A stretch of 64,000 nt of DNA from Monosporascus cannonballus (GCA_004154925.1 QJNS01000080.1:229949-293948), one strand, 5' to 3'; shown: positions 34,938 to 46,985, numbered from the stretch's first letter. Notes: generated by a model from the letters alone, not told the origin. Translations and numbers: made by a program.

Positions 34938-37193
34938 CTAGAATTCCAGCGGAGATAAAGGTTTGATAGGTGAGAGCGGCCGCAATTCCGACGAATATTT
35001 TCTACGCGTTTCGCTTCCACTTTCGACCACGAGCGACGTCGCCTCTGTCGAGTCTGACGCCATGCTACCGTTTGACGGACCCGACGCCAGAGGCTTCATC
35101 CTAGTCTTTCCGTTCTGGTGTTGCTCCTGCGCCAGGGTTGATTGTTTGCTGCTATCAGAAGAGGATATGTTGCGATCCTCGGACGCATCGTTTCGCAGGC
35201 GCGGTCCGCTGTAGACGACCCTGGGAACGGGTTGATTAAGAAGCATGTACTCCTCCTCGATGTATCTCGCTTCGTTTTTGCAACCCTGCCAGCAATTCCT
35301 CCAGTTACACACGAGGAACTTGAAGCAGAAGGCGTCAATCTTCATGCAAGGCTGGAAACAGATGCAGAGGTTGCGGAAGTCCATCTTGTTCTTGTCGGAA
35401 TGGGCTAGGAGAAGGCTCAAGTGGCAAGTGATGGCGAAGAGCAGATAGTAGTTGAACGGCGAGAGGTTGGAGAGCTCTTCGACAAGCAGCGGGGGCACCT
35501 CCTCGGTCCCCGAGCATTCGCGGGCAACCCTCTCCTGAGCTGCTTTCGGGAAGAGTTCGTCTGGTAGTTCGCGCAGCCATGCCTTGAGCATCGAGCCGAC
35601 AATGTTGATGTCGTAGAGGTCGTCTTGGGCAAATAAATCGACATCGCCCTCTGCTGCGGGTCAGTAACCACGTCTAATACATCCGGGGAGTGATGCCTAC
35701 CTTCGTCGAATTTTCTTTGCCATTTCTTAATTTGCGGGCCGCTGCCAGGCACGCGATAGAGCCCCTCAACCTCAGTTCCTTTATAGTTGAGATAGTCGAT
35801 GGCGCGCCAGGGGAAGGCAGGCATCCAGAACTCCGTCTTATCGCGAGAATCTTCGAGCCGCTTCGATATCCTGGTCAGCCGCGTCTGTTCGACAAGCGGA
35901 AGATTGATGACCTTCAGGACGTAATGTTCGTCGTCGACTGCGGGCTCTCCCCCTCCGATACTGCTACCTTCGCTTCGGCTGGACTTGCCAAAGAATTGTT
36001 TCCCCATGTCGAATGCCCGACTCCCGGAATACTTGAGGCCGTTGAAGATGATAGACCCAATAGGCTCTCTATAAGAGGAGGGGTGGCTCCTGTTGTGGTC
36101 TTTGTCGCTGCGGCCCTCTTTGTTCCCGGGTATGTCACGGGATAATGCTCGATCTGCGGAGTGGTTCCTTACAGCCGAGTTCACCATATGCCTGAAGGAC
36201 TTGTCGTGTCCTTCGGGGGGCGCGGGAGAAGCCCTCAGAGATTGTGATTGTTGGCCGGAGAACACGCTGGATTGGTCCAACTCGCTCGTCTTCATCGCCG
36301 ACGTCTCCTTGGCACTGTGGGCGTTTTGACCCTTGAAAGACTTATTGCGGCCGCGTAGTCCGAATGGCTTCGGCTTGTTTTTCCTCGAAGTTGAACTGTC
36401 GTAGTCGCCGGTGGACGTCAATGATGCGTCAGATCTAGATGGTAAAAGGGCGGCACCTTTGTGACTGGAAGCGTCTGCCAAGGATAGGTCCGTCTCTAAG
36501 GCAAACAAAAGAATCAGCGGGACGCACGGAGAAAAGGCATTGCGGCTGCGCAGCACCTTCCATTGCTCGGAAGTACGTACCGGAATGCTTGATGGTTTTG
36601 CTTGGTGGGTTGTCCGGTGCACCGGGATAATCGACCCCTCGTGACATAACTTCACTGCTACCGGCTTTATGGGTTTGGTGCAACTGGTTCGAGGATTTCG
36701 AGGATTTGCCAAAGCCCCAGAAACGGCTTCCGCTGCGGGAATGCTCGGGCTGCGTGCGTGTCTGTTGGGTCGATTGCTTACTCGTCGAACGCTGCTGACC
36801 AGCCGAGGTCTTGGGACGATTCTCTAACGCCTCATGAGAATGTTGGTATTGATGAGTGTGCACATCGTCAACTGAGTACAGCGGCCGATGTACTCCGATT
36901 GCCTGGCTTGAAAGCTCGGCCGGGGGATCGGATGGCGAGTGGGCATGGACCTGAATCTGCGGTTTCCTAGACGCGTTGAGTCGGCTGAAAGGGGAGCGTG
37001 GTGATTTGGGTGACTTGGATGAGGTGGGTGTTGAAGCAACGTGAAAGGAGTCCGAGGGGGGTGTCAGCCCGTCGTGTTCCATAGACGTGGGTTCTGTCGA
37101 CGTAAGCGCGTCAACGGGGGTATATCTGGCCATAGTACCGGAGCCGGATTCCTCAGGTAGGGACAGCGTCTGGGGAGCCCCCTTTCGTCCCAT
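34938..37193 (-). CDS. RhoGAP-domain protein
   Basis: Three exons: 37193..36581, 36495..35701 and 35650..34938 (introns of 85 and 50 nt, GT..AG, phase-consistent), 706 residues. The first 400 residues are disordered and rich in Ser, Pro and Lys (TSSKSPKSPRSPFSR), likely phosphorylated. The RhoGAP domain covers about residues 425-610: FPWRAIDYLNYKGTEVEGLYRVPGSG contains the arginine-finger Arg (LYR), then LYDINIVGSMLKAWLRELPDELFP and NKMDFRNLCICFQPCMKID. It should stimulate GTP hydrolysis on a Rho/Cdc42-type GTPase. No lipid-binding or SH2/SH3 domain is seen, so the target and location are unknown. I chose the ATG at 37193 (MGRKGAPQTLSLPEES). The tail after 610 is low-complexity and ends LSPIKPLSPLEF. 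Confidence 0.88.
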
Positions 37194-40100
37194 TGTAGCC
37201 CTCCCCGTATTGGCCACTCGCGGGTGTGCGGCAATGCGAAGTTAGGGAGTAACACGGCTGAACGGCCAGGGCACCCGTCTCATTTGTGGACTGTTGGGGG
37301 CTGCGGTTGGCTGACTTCTTGTCTCGAAGGGGGTTACGCCAGGTGAAATGATGGTGAAATCGGGGATTATGGAGGTATCAGGCTGTCGAAGGCTTGTATC
37401 AGCCGAGGAAGATAGACAGATTGTATCGAGTACGATCTGCGACAGTAAAACGAGACGCCTGACTATTCAGCCCGGAACTACACTGAAGCGACTGTAGGGC
37501 CAAAATGGATGGGTGGTGTATAGCGTAATGAACATGCAGATCAGTTGCCGTGGGGAGCATGTACGCATGTAGATGAAGCGTGCAATGGGCGCGTACGTAC
37601 GTGCGTGCGTGTTGGTGATCCGTGAATCCTGTGATGCGGCAGAAACCCGCCAACTCGCCCCAGAAACCCGCCAGCTCGCCGGCCAGCATGTGGGTTCGAT
37701 GGGCCCAGGGGTTCGGGTTCGGCAGTTCAACGTGAAGACAACGAATCAACGAATTACCTTGGCTTGATAAAGAGGGTAGCAGAGAAGCAAGTAAAAACTT
37801 AATTATTAGTCAGAAAGGCACAGGGAGACGGTTAACAGAGATTGGAGCAAAAGGATGCAGTGCACGTTAAAGCTTAGTCCGTCCGGACTATTAGTAGCTT
37901 ACATGCGTTCCCCTGGAACTGCCTAACCGGTAGATACTGTAAGGGGGTGCAGTAGTAGTAACATCATGCATATTGTTTAGGCGCGGGTGGCCTATCAATG
38001 GCTGCTCCATGTGGAGGTGCTGGAGGAGAGGAGTTTGCCCAGGCGCAACGTCTGGCTGGGTAAGAACAATCCCAGTCAAGCCCTAGCAGCCCGCAAGCAT
38101 CATATATACGGCTAGCGCGCCAAGTATAATAGATGCCGTTTGTACAACGTTGCCGAGTAATTGGATCTGCTGAACTATTAATCCCCTACATTCAAGGTCC
38201 CTTATAACGAGAAGCGATTTGCAAGTGCCGTTGCGGAAATCGAGTACCACAAGCCGATGGTAGGATATTCCTTGCAGGTTAAACAAAAGTTCGTGGTAGA
38301 CTGCACCAAGTTAAAAAGTTGAGAGCGTAACATGACTCAGGAACTACCATCCTGGCATTGGCCTCTGTGTGCGTGTGTGTATGTGAACAGGGAGCAGGTT
38401 CGCGGCAGATCGCCATGGAAAGCCTGAAGGAATGCTCGTGGAACCACAGAGCAGTTCGCTTTGTTAGGGTGCGGATCCTAGAGAAGGAAACTTTCTGAGA
38501 ATGGAATAGGTCGCGAATGCCCCCAGAGGTTCCAAGTCATCAGCTCAGTGTTCGGAGGGGTCTTTAGGGATTGGATCCCTACCCCCTTGCTAGGAATTAC
38601 CTAGTAAGGTAGGCTTTCTGTCAGGTACCTGAACAGCGACGTTAGTGCTGCAAGGTACCGAACTCGGCGTCCAGGCTCCAAGCCACGTCGATCCTGTAAC
38701 AGATATGAACGATTCTTGCTTGAAAAATAGATGACGGCAAAGTAAACGTTTCTTGGATGGTGAACGATTATATGCTGCACCAGTCCAGTGCTTGTCTCGT
38801 TTCCGTTTAGTTGCAGCTGTTTTACTCTCCAGTTCCTCCATTAAGCCCGTTAGTCTTTGACACGTGACCTAAGAGAGAGATGCATTCAGCCACTTACATA
38901 AGCGTATTCCTGGTGGAAGGTGATTCGGAAAGATCTGATGCCATTTGGGGAATGGTGTTAGAAACGAGGGGCAGCTGTTCTGGAACGTTCAAGTTCTGCC
39001 ATCTCACTGGCTGGCCACATGCTCCTATGGCTAAACGCGAACGGAGGAGACTCTGAAACGCCACCAACAACGTATCGCGCCTCTTATTCAGCGGCGTCAG
39101 GGTTGGTGACCCTCTACCCAGCCATTCATAAGCCCCCCAGGGTGGCCATAATAATACACCACCACTTGATACAGCAGCTAAGGCTGCACGGATAGTAACA
39201 TAAGTATTCGTACGGGATGGATTATCATGCTTACAGTAGAGGGATCTAGTCTAAAGAGGCAAACCATAAAGACATGCATGGAATGAGAAGACGGTGGCCC
39301 GTCTTGTTGATCCTATTGTTTCAATAGTCCGGTTGTTTGACGAAAATGGTCTAAAAGGATGCCAATGGTTTGCGGATCAGTTGTCCGGAAATGGTCTATT
39401 TACGTACTTCTCTTGGTGGCTACATTCCTAAAACAGCCAGAGCTTCAGAGGATAACACCGAGGATATACGATCGGGCAGCTAGAGGAAGATACATAAAGC
39501 CCAAGAGCAACGGTCGTTACCCAGCTTACCTTCGAGAACGCCATAGCCACTCGAACCAACTCCACCTCCAGCCTAGAGCCTTAAGACGTTGCTGGTCATG
39601 TCGAATCCTCCTTTGTGCTATGGCCATAGCCTAGCTAGCGCTTACCCGACATGAATATCCAAGCCTAAACGGGCATCCATTTTGCTCGCTCCCAGTTGCA
39701 TTAAGATCAAGCACTAACTCGTAGGCCAGTCAGTGCACGTCGACATTTGACGGATTTGCTCATAACCAAATCAACCCTGTATCGATCATTCACCATGATA
39801 AGCGACGGTCTTCCTCACATCCAGGGCCAGGCCCAGGATTGCAATGAAAACTTCAAAGGACGAATGTTCGCGTCGCCTGAAAACAGTGCAGTATCAGGGA
39901 CACAGTGGAAGCCAACAATGGCATGCACAGAGATGGTCAGCCACCGGGTGGCCAAAAAACAGGGGATAATAAGTGAGCGGGAAACCACGCTGTGATGCTT
40001 TCAGATGTTAAACTGAGAAGAACAGATACTACACCAGTCCGAGATGTTAGCATGATAACAGCCAAGGTATAATGGGCATCGGGGCAACCACGTGCTTGAT

Positions 40101-40244
40101 CTAAGCCATTCGGCAAACAGAGCAAAGAAAAAGGAAATAAATAGTTCGAGCGAAGCTCAGGGGCGACCAAGCGCTGCTTATAAATATTGGCAGTAGCCTA
40201 AACAGAAACTCGATAGTTGCTGCGTGTGCTAAGTTTGGGTGCTT
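37194..40244. other. 3-kb gene-free interval upstream of the RhoGAP gene
   Basis: Probably the long promoter and leader of the RhoGAP gene plus spacer. Visible details are a short GTAC/GTGC repeat near 37591-37611 and a 19-bp imperfect tandem duplication (AGAAACCCGCCA..CTCGCC) at about 37638-37681. I found no coding frame with domain support and no RNA gene. Confidence 0.5.
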
Positions 40245-40585
40245 CTACAATACACAGGGGTATTTAATGTTAGTTTCTCCACCAGGCTTTACAAGACAGT
40301 GGAATTGCTAGAATGTGAATCCCCCCTACAATTTGTATGGAAAGTAACATTATTCATTCTTCTGCTGCTCCTACCACTGTTATGGCAGCATTTTGAATTC
40401 ACTTAGTGGGGAGAAATAGCTTACAATAAGGGGCTTACTCCTGCTGCCATTTATGTTATTGAAGCGACGATGAATTCATGATGTATTTCCCTATACAAAT
40501 CCTATAGGGATTTATATTCTAGCTTCATAAGGCAAATGTCGAGGCGAGTGGAGAAACTAACATTAAATACCCCTGTGCATTGTAG
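40245..40585. mobile_element. MITE-like element with long terminal inverted repeats
   Basis: The 341-bp segment has arms of about 95 bp. The outer 38 bases of each arm (beginning CTACAATRCACAGGGG) match with one mismatch; the inner part matches more loosely, including GCTAGAAT and ATTTGTAT. It has no coding capacity. No clear target duplication was found. It lies about 280 bp upstream of the BET2 start, so it may affect that promoter. Confidence 0.7.
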
Positions 40586-40861
40586 ATAGCTAGCGGCTCG
40601 TCGTAGCCAGTGCAGCTGATGCCTACCTAGGTAACGTTGTTCTGCATGCATTTCGTGCGCTGCATGCAGGAAGTCTCCACCCGGGTGGCCCCTGCATGTG
40701 GCTTGTGGCTTGTGTTCTGACCTGGGTTTGCCACGGGCGGTACACAACTCTCCAACTCCATCAACAAATCAACGACGAATTGGAGCCCTCCAAGTAGACT
40801 GACTCTCTCTTACCGAGTTATCTACTACCCAAAAGTCTCCCGATCGCGCGCGGCAAGCAGG

Positions 40862-41922
40862 ATGTCCAGGGTCCACAACTTACCAGTAGACCTCCAGCTT
40901 GCTACGTCAGCCCACGTCAAATACATCCAGAGCCTTGACACGAGAAAAGACGAATACGAGTACTGGCTGACCGAACACCTGCGACTCAACGGGCTCTACT
41001 GGGGACTGACTGCTCTCCATCTCCTCCGACATCCCCATGCTCTCCCGAGGGATGAGACGATAGATTTCGTCATCTCGTGTCAGCATGACAGCGGAGGATT
41101 CGGAGCTGCGCCGGGCCACGACGCCCACATGCTCTGTACCGTAAGCGCCGTCCAGATCCTTGCCCTGCTCGATGCCTTCGACGAGCTGGAGAAGCGCGGC
41201 AAGGGCAAGGCCCAAGTAGGTAAATGTGAGTCGGACGGTCCAGGCATCGGCGTCCCTCTGGTCTTTCTCGTGACTAACCCTGACTTCCCACTCCAGTCAT
41301 CGCAGATCTGCAGAATCGAGACACCGGCGTGTTCGCTGGTGACGAGTGGGGTGAAGAAGATACCAGATTCCTATACGGCGCTTTCAACGCGCTTTCCCTC
41401 CTCGGACTGTTAGATCTAGTCGATGTCGACAAGGCCGTCGACTACATTGTTGCCTGCGCAAACTTCGACGGCGGATATGGTGTTAGCCCCGGCGCCGAAT
41501 CCCACTCCGGTCAGATCTTCACGTGCGTCGCCGCGCTATCCATCGCCGGCCGACTCGACGTAGTCGATGTCGAGAAGCTAGGCGGATGGCTGAGCGAGCG
41601 ACAGGTCGCCGGTGGTGGTTTGAACGGTAGGCCCGAGAAAAAGGAGGACGTGTGCTACAGCTGGTGGGTGCTGAGCAGCCTGGAGATGATCGGTCGTGCC
41701 CACTGGATCGATCGCGATTCACTCGTCGGCTTCATCCTGCGATGCCAAGATACCGAATCAGGGGGCGTATCTGACCGGCCTGGCAACATGGTCGACGTTT
41801 ACCATACGTGCTTTGGCATCGCTGGTCTGAGTCTTCTGGGTTACGACGGCCTAGATCCTGTAGATCCCGTATACTGCCTGCCGAAGTCTACGACAGAGCG
41901 TATATTAGGCAAGCGGAAATAG
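40862..41922 (+). CDS. bet2: Rab geranylgeranyltransferase (type II) beta subunit
   Basis: Two exons: 40862..41219 and 41297..41922 (77-nt intron, GTAAAT donor, CTAAC branch site), 327 residues. Prenyltransferase beta repeats are plain: [39 protein letters not shown] and [21 protein letters not shown]. The catalytic zinc ligands are seen at Asp237 and Cys239 (EDVCYSWW) and His289 (YHTCFG), one residue from the rat enzyme's Asp238/Cys240/His290. Known role: with the alpha subunit (Bet4) and Rab escort protein it attaches geranylgeranyl groups to Rab GTPases. The sequence and length match the Rab-specific enzyme rather than farnesyltransferase or GGTase-I. The splice donor at 41220 is the one that keeps the frame. 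Confidence 0.95.
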
Positions 41923-42734
41923 CCCAACTGAATTCGGCTTGTCGATGATGGTAGCTTTTTCCCGTGGTGCTTTCCCGGCAAGCCCAGTTTGGCCCGCCGT
42001 AATGACTGGAGCTCAGTGGTGGCTCAGCTGGTTCACAAGTAGACCGCCTCCTTTCGACTCTGTCATTTTCTCTTGCAATCTAATAACCTACTAACCCACT
42101 TCAAATGGTAGCTAGGATACAAGGCGAGAGTAGATAGAATTCGGTAGCATCTCCGTCTAGTTTCCACGGTTCGTTCCTGTGGTAAACGTCCTGGGGATGC
42201 ACCCGACATAGCACTATAATCGCCCATTGCGTCAGAGCAATCCGGCCACAACCCTGATCCCAGACCATACGTTCATTGCGTGGATGAACGTGACAGGATA
42301 TGTCCATTTTCGCGGAGAAGTCGTAACAGATAAATGGCCGCTAGTACAGCTCTGCGTTGAAAACAACGAAGATAATCGTGCCAGGATGGACGCGCGACGG
42401 CTGCAGGAGCAAGAGTATGGCAGTACGGGCACCTCATCCTATCCGGGAGTGAGGTTTTACATGATTTCTCTCCTGTCCAGCTAGGATCACGACAGAAAAT
42501 ATCACACCCTGTTGAACAGGGCCCGTTACCGTCGCCGTGATGGGGAATCCTCCAGCCATCTAGCATAGCCTTCTGACATACCGCCCTCGAACAATCCTTC
42601 TACCAGCCCTGTAACATCCGCGTTTCTGTCTAATGAACCTGTGAGAAGAGTCCAGTAAAGATAGGCCAATAGTTCGCGCACATAGCAATGACCTTGGGAT
42701 CCCCACCAGCTACCACCCTCGTGCTCAGTCTATC

Positions 42735-42824
42735 CTAGTTAAAGCGTCCCTGGGCGAGCTTCACTTATCCTTGTCCACCTTGTTCTTATGGTAACTAGAT
42801 AAGGTGCTCGTTGGGACACTTGGT
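42735..42824. repeat. Imperfect 90-bp inverted repeat
   Basis: The arm CTAGTTAAAGCGTCCC..GAGCTTCACTTATC pairs imperfectly with GATAAGGTGCTCGTTGGGACACTT on the other side. It could be a small non-autonomous element or a chance hairpin. Confidence 0.35.
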
Positions 42825-42867
42825 CTGCGGCATGACCACTCAGTGGAAGGTTATACATATGCCCAGT

Positions 42868-43236
42868 CTATAATCGGCTGGGGGGCGGGCAGTCACCGTA
42901 TCTAGCTGGCCAGAACGCTTGTAGTGCTATGCAACCCCCTATATAGGAAACCGAGAATGCGAATGCCGCGGCGAGGGCCACCCTTCTGAGCGGATCCCCC
43001 TGGAATGGGGATTCAGTGGCGCCCTCATCCCCAGATCTGCAGTCCATCTGCACGGTAATCCGAGCATCCGGCTCCAGCGGCGTCTGTGCAATCACGGAAT
43101 CACACCAGAGAGTTAAATAGTTCTCCGGTGACAACTCCTTTATCTATTCACTGCCGCATATCACCTCGAACAAAATCGAACAGGCTGTAACCAGCTCCAT
43201 ACCTAGATCATGGGCCTCAATGAACGTCCTAATCAT
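42868..43236 (-). pseudogene. Possible gene remnant, unknown function
   Basis: A minus-strand frame from the ATG at 43236 stays open for 122 sense codons apart from one TAG (43146-43144). Both halves read like protein (MIRTFIEAHDLGMELVTACS.. and ..ELSPENYLTLWCDSV), and the second includes a hydrophobic stretch (VALAAAFAFSVSYIGGCIAL). No intron of normal size can remove the stop. I do not recognise the family. Confidence 0.25.
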
Positions 43237-44314
43237 TGGAAGCCTACTTCAGATCAAAAGTCGCCGCTCTCAAGGGGGCCTCGACCGCAGGGGGCATTTT
43301 CGGGGCCCTTCCAAAGGCATATTGAGATTATTGTCTTCATAAGGCGAAGCGAGGCAGACGTGATGTAAATCGACCTTGAATGAGTATTGGAAGGCATCCC
43401 AGAGTCGCCTTTCGAGGCCGCCACCCTTAGATGGGTTTCTAGCTGACCTCCATCCTCCAGTGTATATGATGCCTTTGGTAGGGTCCAGCAGTGAACATGT
43501 TATGGGCTACTCTGATGAGAAGCAGACATTGATGATAGTGAGCGACTGTAAGACTTTCCGTCACCGCTACGTTCTTGCATTCTCGGACAGAGGAGGGTTG
43601 GACAGTCCTACTTATACGTGTCCGGCTCATTCACCAGAGGGCGGCTTCTTGTTCGGGCGATAGATTATTCCATTTGATGCAGGGTGAAACGTTTGTGACT
43701 TACCACGGGCAGTAGAACATTCTCTACAAAGGAAGGCTAAGCCGCCGTTGTATCCATCGTGTGCATTAACATGGATGGCAGCAAAGTGAATACAGACGAC
43801 GTCGTCATAGTCTGAGTACAAATAGGGGTAGGGTGAAATAGGGGGTAGGGGTGGTTTGATGACCCCCGGCTAGGTGAGTCTACTGGATACCGACATAATC
43901 TACTTATATGACGTGAATGTAGATAGAAATACATGAGGTGAAAGATCGGCGGTTTGGTCCAAGTAAAGGGCGTATTATTAGTCTCAAATATATAGTAAAC
44001 CAAGAATTTCCGAGCGATTCGTAAGCAGAAAACATATGGTACACGTGGGTCTCAGCAGCAAAGAACTTACAGCATGTCGCAGGATGCATGCATGGCGAAC
44101 ATGGGAGATATCGAAGTTGGATATGGCTAACTATTTCGGGGACCAAGTCACGAATTTGGAAGATGGTCGGTTTCGGGAGCCACGAACTTTGGTCTATTGA
44201 GTCAGGAGGTCACGCCCAGCACGTGACATCGTAGGTCTGTAGCGTCTATCTTCCCGAGCACCGATATGTGCAGTCCAATCCTCGAACGGTGTTGGAGACG
44301 CTTGCGCCCCAAGC

Positions 44315-45070
44315 TCAGCCCTCACGTGTACCGTCCCCGCCGGTCCCGGTGCCGTCATCGATCCGCGTCGGACCGCGCTCCGAGGTGCGGTCCTCCGGAA
44401 GCGGCGCAGACGCAGGCGTAGCGAAGTGGTCGACGTGGACGCGCCTCAGCAAAGTCTCTCCGTCCGCGCCCCAGAGGTCCAGGGACCGGTACGAGCGGAC
44501 CTCGGCGTTCTTCCAGGGCCGGCCGTAGCCCCCGAGGGCGGCGCGGTCCTCGGTGAGGAACAGCAGGAACGTGCCGTGGGACACGACGGCGAGGTGCGCG
44601 TCGTCGGCGCCGGCCCCGCGGGCGAGCTCCCGCAGCAGGACGCGCGCCTCGCGGGCCCGCGCCTCGATCTTGGCCTCGCCCATGGCCCACCGCGTGTGCG
44701 GGCGCTTGTCGTTCCAGCCCGGCCCGACGCGCGAGGCGTCGACGAGCCCCGCGCCGTACTCCCTCTCGAGGTCCGCGGCGTCCGTGCCGATGGCCGACGG
44801 GTCGTCGCTCGTCTCCTGGAGCTCCGGTAGGAGGATCACCCGCTTGCCGGCCTCGACGGCCGGGCGGAAGCAGCGGTGACAAGTCTGTACGGTGCGCCGT
44901 AGGTGCGACGCCACGAGGTGCGTCAGCTTGTCGTGGTGGGCGAATTCGCGGCAGAGCTGCGCGCATTGCTCTTCGCCGAAGGGCGTCAGCTTGGGGTCCC
45001 GGACGCTGCGGTCCCTGTTGGCGTTGTGGAAGCCCTCGGCGTGGCGCACAAGGTGTAAGGTGGGCGCCAT
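44315..45070 (-). CDS. Histidine phosphatase (phosphoglycerate-mutase-like) protein
   Basis: A single exon of 251 residues. The N-terminal LHLVRHAEGFHN has the RHG-type phospho-acceptor His10 with Arg9; a second catalytic region is AVVSHGTFL with His165. LTPFGEEQCAQL and SHLRRTVQTCHRCF (core arginine) complete the branch-1 superfamily pattern. The enzyme should dephosphorylate a small phosphorylated substrate, but the sequence does not tell which; many fungal proteins of this form remain uncharacterised. Codon usage is strongly GC-rich in the middle. The C-terminal 30 residues are Gly/Thr/Arg-rich and look disordered. It lies upstream of, and is co-directional with, nothing obvious in function; the next gene on minus is a metallophosphoesterase. 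Confidence 0.85.
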   Translation of the reverse strand: MAPTLHLVRHAEGFHNANRDRSVRDPKLTPFGEEQCAQLCREFAHHDKLTHLVASHLRRTVQTCHRCFRPAVEAGKRVILLPELQETSDDPSAIGTDAADLEREYGAGLVDASRVGPGWNDKRPHTRWAMGEAKIEARAREARVLLRELARGAGADDAHLAVVSHGTFLLFLTEDRAALGGYGRPWKNAEVRSYRSLDLWGADGETLLRRVHVDHFATPASAPLPEDRTSERGPTRIDDGTGTGGDGTREG

Positions 45071-45905
45071 GTTTTATGTCGTTTTCGCTTAAGTTGGGAT
45101 GCGAGATGATTGTTGATTTGGTTTTGAATATGGGTATCTAGATGTGTTTTGATGTACTCTACATCTCGGCATGTATTGGGGTGTTGGTGGGCTCCTTCCT
45201 ATATACTGATTTCCAGCTGAGTTATTCGCAGGCAGATGAACACTGTTCACTATCGCATTCTTGTCCCTTGTTTGCCCATTCGACCATGTGTATAAGGGAT
45301 GAATCGCCATGTTTTGCTAGCCTGTAGGCACACATAGACTCTTCCTTCACGCTTTGCTTTTGGTTCGACGGCCATTGTCTCAAGGAACAAAACCGGGTCT
45401 TCCTGCAACATCCTTGGGTTGCTATACACTATGGCTACCTGACCGGGTCTTCCTGCAACATCCTTGGGTTGCTATACACTATGGCTACCTGACCGGGTCG
45501 AAAGAGGCGTGGTTCGAAGGTCTGGAAGACTGATCACGACATGTACCCTAGACATAATTCTGCCCTCGGGGACCCATCAGACCTGGTAGGTGAGATAGGG
45601 GCTTTCGCCTTTTACTAGGTCATTTTTATTGGCGATTTTAAATGGAAATAGGAGGAAAGCATCCTAGTCATACCATATCAGCGTAGACGTAAAAAGCTAT
45701 GTATTTCTGATTAGCTATGATATCGGTCTTTGTAATCCCTTGTACTCTGCCATAGTGCCTTTCAATACTTACTGCACATTTGCACCGCTAAGAGACGGGT
45801 GGGGTACGTCTGATAAGCAGGCTGTTCGCACTAGGAAAGGCTCTTTTGGCGTTGCGATGCTTCTGAGAAGTTGTCCTCGAAGTCCAAGGGACGGTTGCCA
45901 TCATG
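45071..45905. other. Spacer between two minus-strand phosphatase-type genes
   Basis: It should contain the promoter of the histidine-phosphatase gene and the 3' UTR of the metallophosphoesterase gene. The notable element is the 50-bp tandem duplication. Confidence 0.5.
45391..45490. repeat. Exact 50-bp tandem duplication
   Basis: Copies at 45391-45440 and 45441-45490 are identical apart from the first base (A/G); a third partial copy (GACCGGGTC) follows. The unit holds ACCGGGTCTTCCTGCAACAT. Near-identity points to a recent duplication. Confidence 0.95.
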
Positions 45906-46985
45906 TCAGGCTGTTGGTAAGTCTACCTCGATCAACCAGGGCGCATTCACCGGACGGTAACGCACATCCATAATCGCAGCGTTGACGAATAACGTATGTC
46001 TCCCCCTTTCCAGCGGCCTGTCGCTATCGGATGAGACATCGGCTATGATTGCACGGTCTGCCATCGCAGCCTCGAGGTCAGGCTCAATGCGTGCGATATC
46101 GTCCTGTTGAAACTTGATACCCGCCTCCCATGCCGGTTCTGTCGCTCGCTCCCATTGCCCGCGCTCAACCTTTGATCTCAGGAGTTCCTCAGCGACCTCA
46201 GACCACTCGACCATCTCGGCGCCGTGCCCCTCGTGGATATGGCCAAAACAATGGATCAATGGTCGCGCCCGCATCACAGCTCGCAAGAGATGAGAGCAGC
46301 CTGTGTTCAGTACCGTGCCGTCCCTTTGCGGTACTTGGTCAAGACGCCCCCATGGCGGCCCGTGAGTGATCATGATATCGATAGGCGAGCCCGGGGACAC
46401 AGAGAATGAGCGTACTGGGGCCTGGGCGATGTTCCGGGCATCTGAGAATGAGGCGTCGGCCGGATTGAAACGGTCTTCGCTGCGGTGATACGGAAAGCCC
46501 CAGTCCATGAATTCAGGCGTATAGGGGCTAGCGTAGATGTTGACCCGCGCGCCGTTTGCTAACGTAATTGTGCGCTCGCCCTCGTCGAGGAAGGTGACGC
46601 TTTCCCGCCTAGCACGACCGCCTGGCGCGGTCCAGAGGTCCCGGGCGGCGATCCACTGGGAGTCCGTCCCAGCCCTGATACGGGGGTCATGTCCGTGGGA
46701 GGGGACAAAATGACGGTCTAGCGTTAGGTCGTGATTACCTGCAATGACGAGCTTGACGGGCGCATCGATATGCTTTAGCATATCCAACGTGGCATGGTAC
46801 TGGAGCTCGCGCCCAGTCATGGTAAGGTCTCCGCAATGTATCAGCAAGTCCGCTGGCGGCAATGGTGCCTTGAAAGGCGCTGTCGGCCGCGGCGCCCTGT
46901 GCCCGCTTGCATCCTCGTCCGTTAGGGGTGCACAGTGTGTGTCTGAGATGATCAGTATCCTTGTTTTAACGAGGTCTTTCGCCAT
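45906..46985 (-). CDS. Calcineurin-like metallophosphoesterase
   Basis: A single exon of 359 residues with the full metallophosphoesterase motif series: IISDTHC (Asp15, His17), HCGDLT (Asp53), AGNHDLTLD (Asn84, His85), MITHGPPWG and CFGHIHEGHG. These residues bind two divalent metals. The arrangement resembles the MPPED1/2-like group and the fungal Ser/Thr-phosphatase-like proteins near it, whose substrates are mostly unknown. An extra tail of about 90 residues follows the last motif and ends with VNAPWLIEVDLP, perhaps a strand that packs on the fold. No signal peptide or membrane segment is seen, so it is probably cytosolic. Confidence 0.88.
   Translation of the reverse strand: MAKDLVKTRILIISDTHCAPLTDEDASGHRAPRPTAPFKAPLPPADLLIHCGDLTMTGRELQYHATLDMLKHIDAPVKLVIAGNHDLTLDRHFVPSHGHDPRIRAGTDSQWIAARDLWTAPGGRARRESVTFLDEGERTITLANGARVNIYASPYTPEFMDWGFPYHRSEDRFNPADASFSDARNIAQAPVRSFSVSPGSPIDIMITHGPPWGRLDQVPQRDGTVLNTGCSHLLRAVMRARPLIHCFGHIHEGHGAEMVEWSEVAEELLRSKVERGQWERATEPAWEAGIKFQQDDIARIEPDLEAAMADRAIIADVSSDSDRPLERGRHTLFVNAAIMDVRYRPVNAPWLIEVDLPTA

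Larger units (their letters stand above)
41923..44314. other. 2.4-kb convergent interval
   Basis: Lies between the convergent BET2 and histidine-phosphatase genes. It contains an imperfect hairpin and a possible gene remnant (both listed) but otherwise nothing I can name. Confidence 0.45.

Noticed and set aside
37399..37749. 116-codon minus-strand frame rich in His/Thr
   Set aside because: No domain, and its repeats come from the short tandem duplication and GTAC/GTGC runs.
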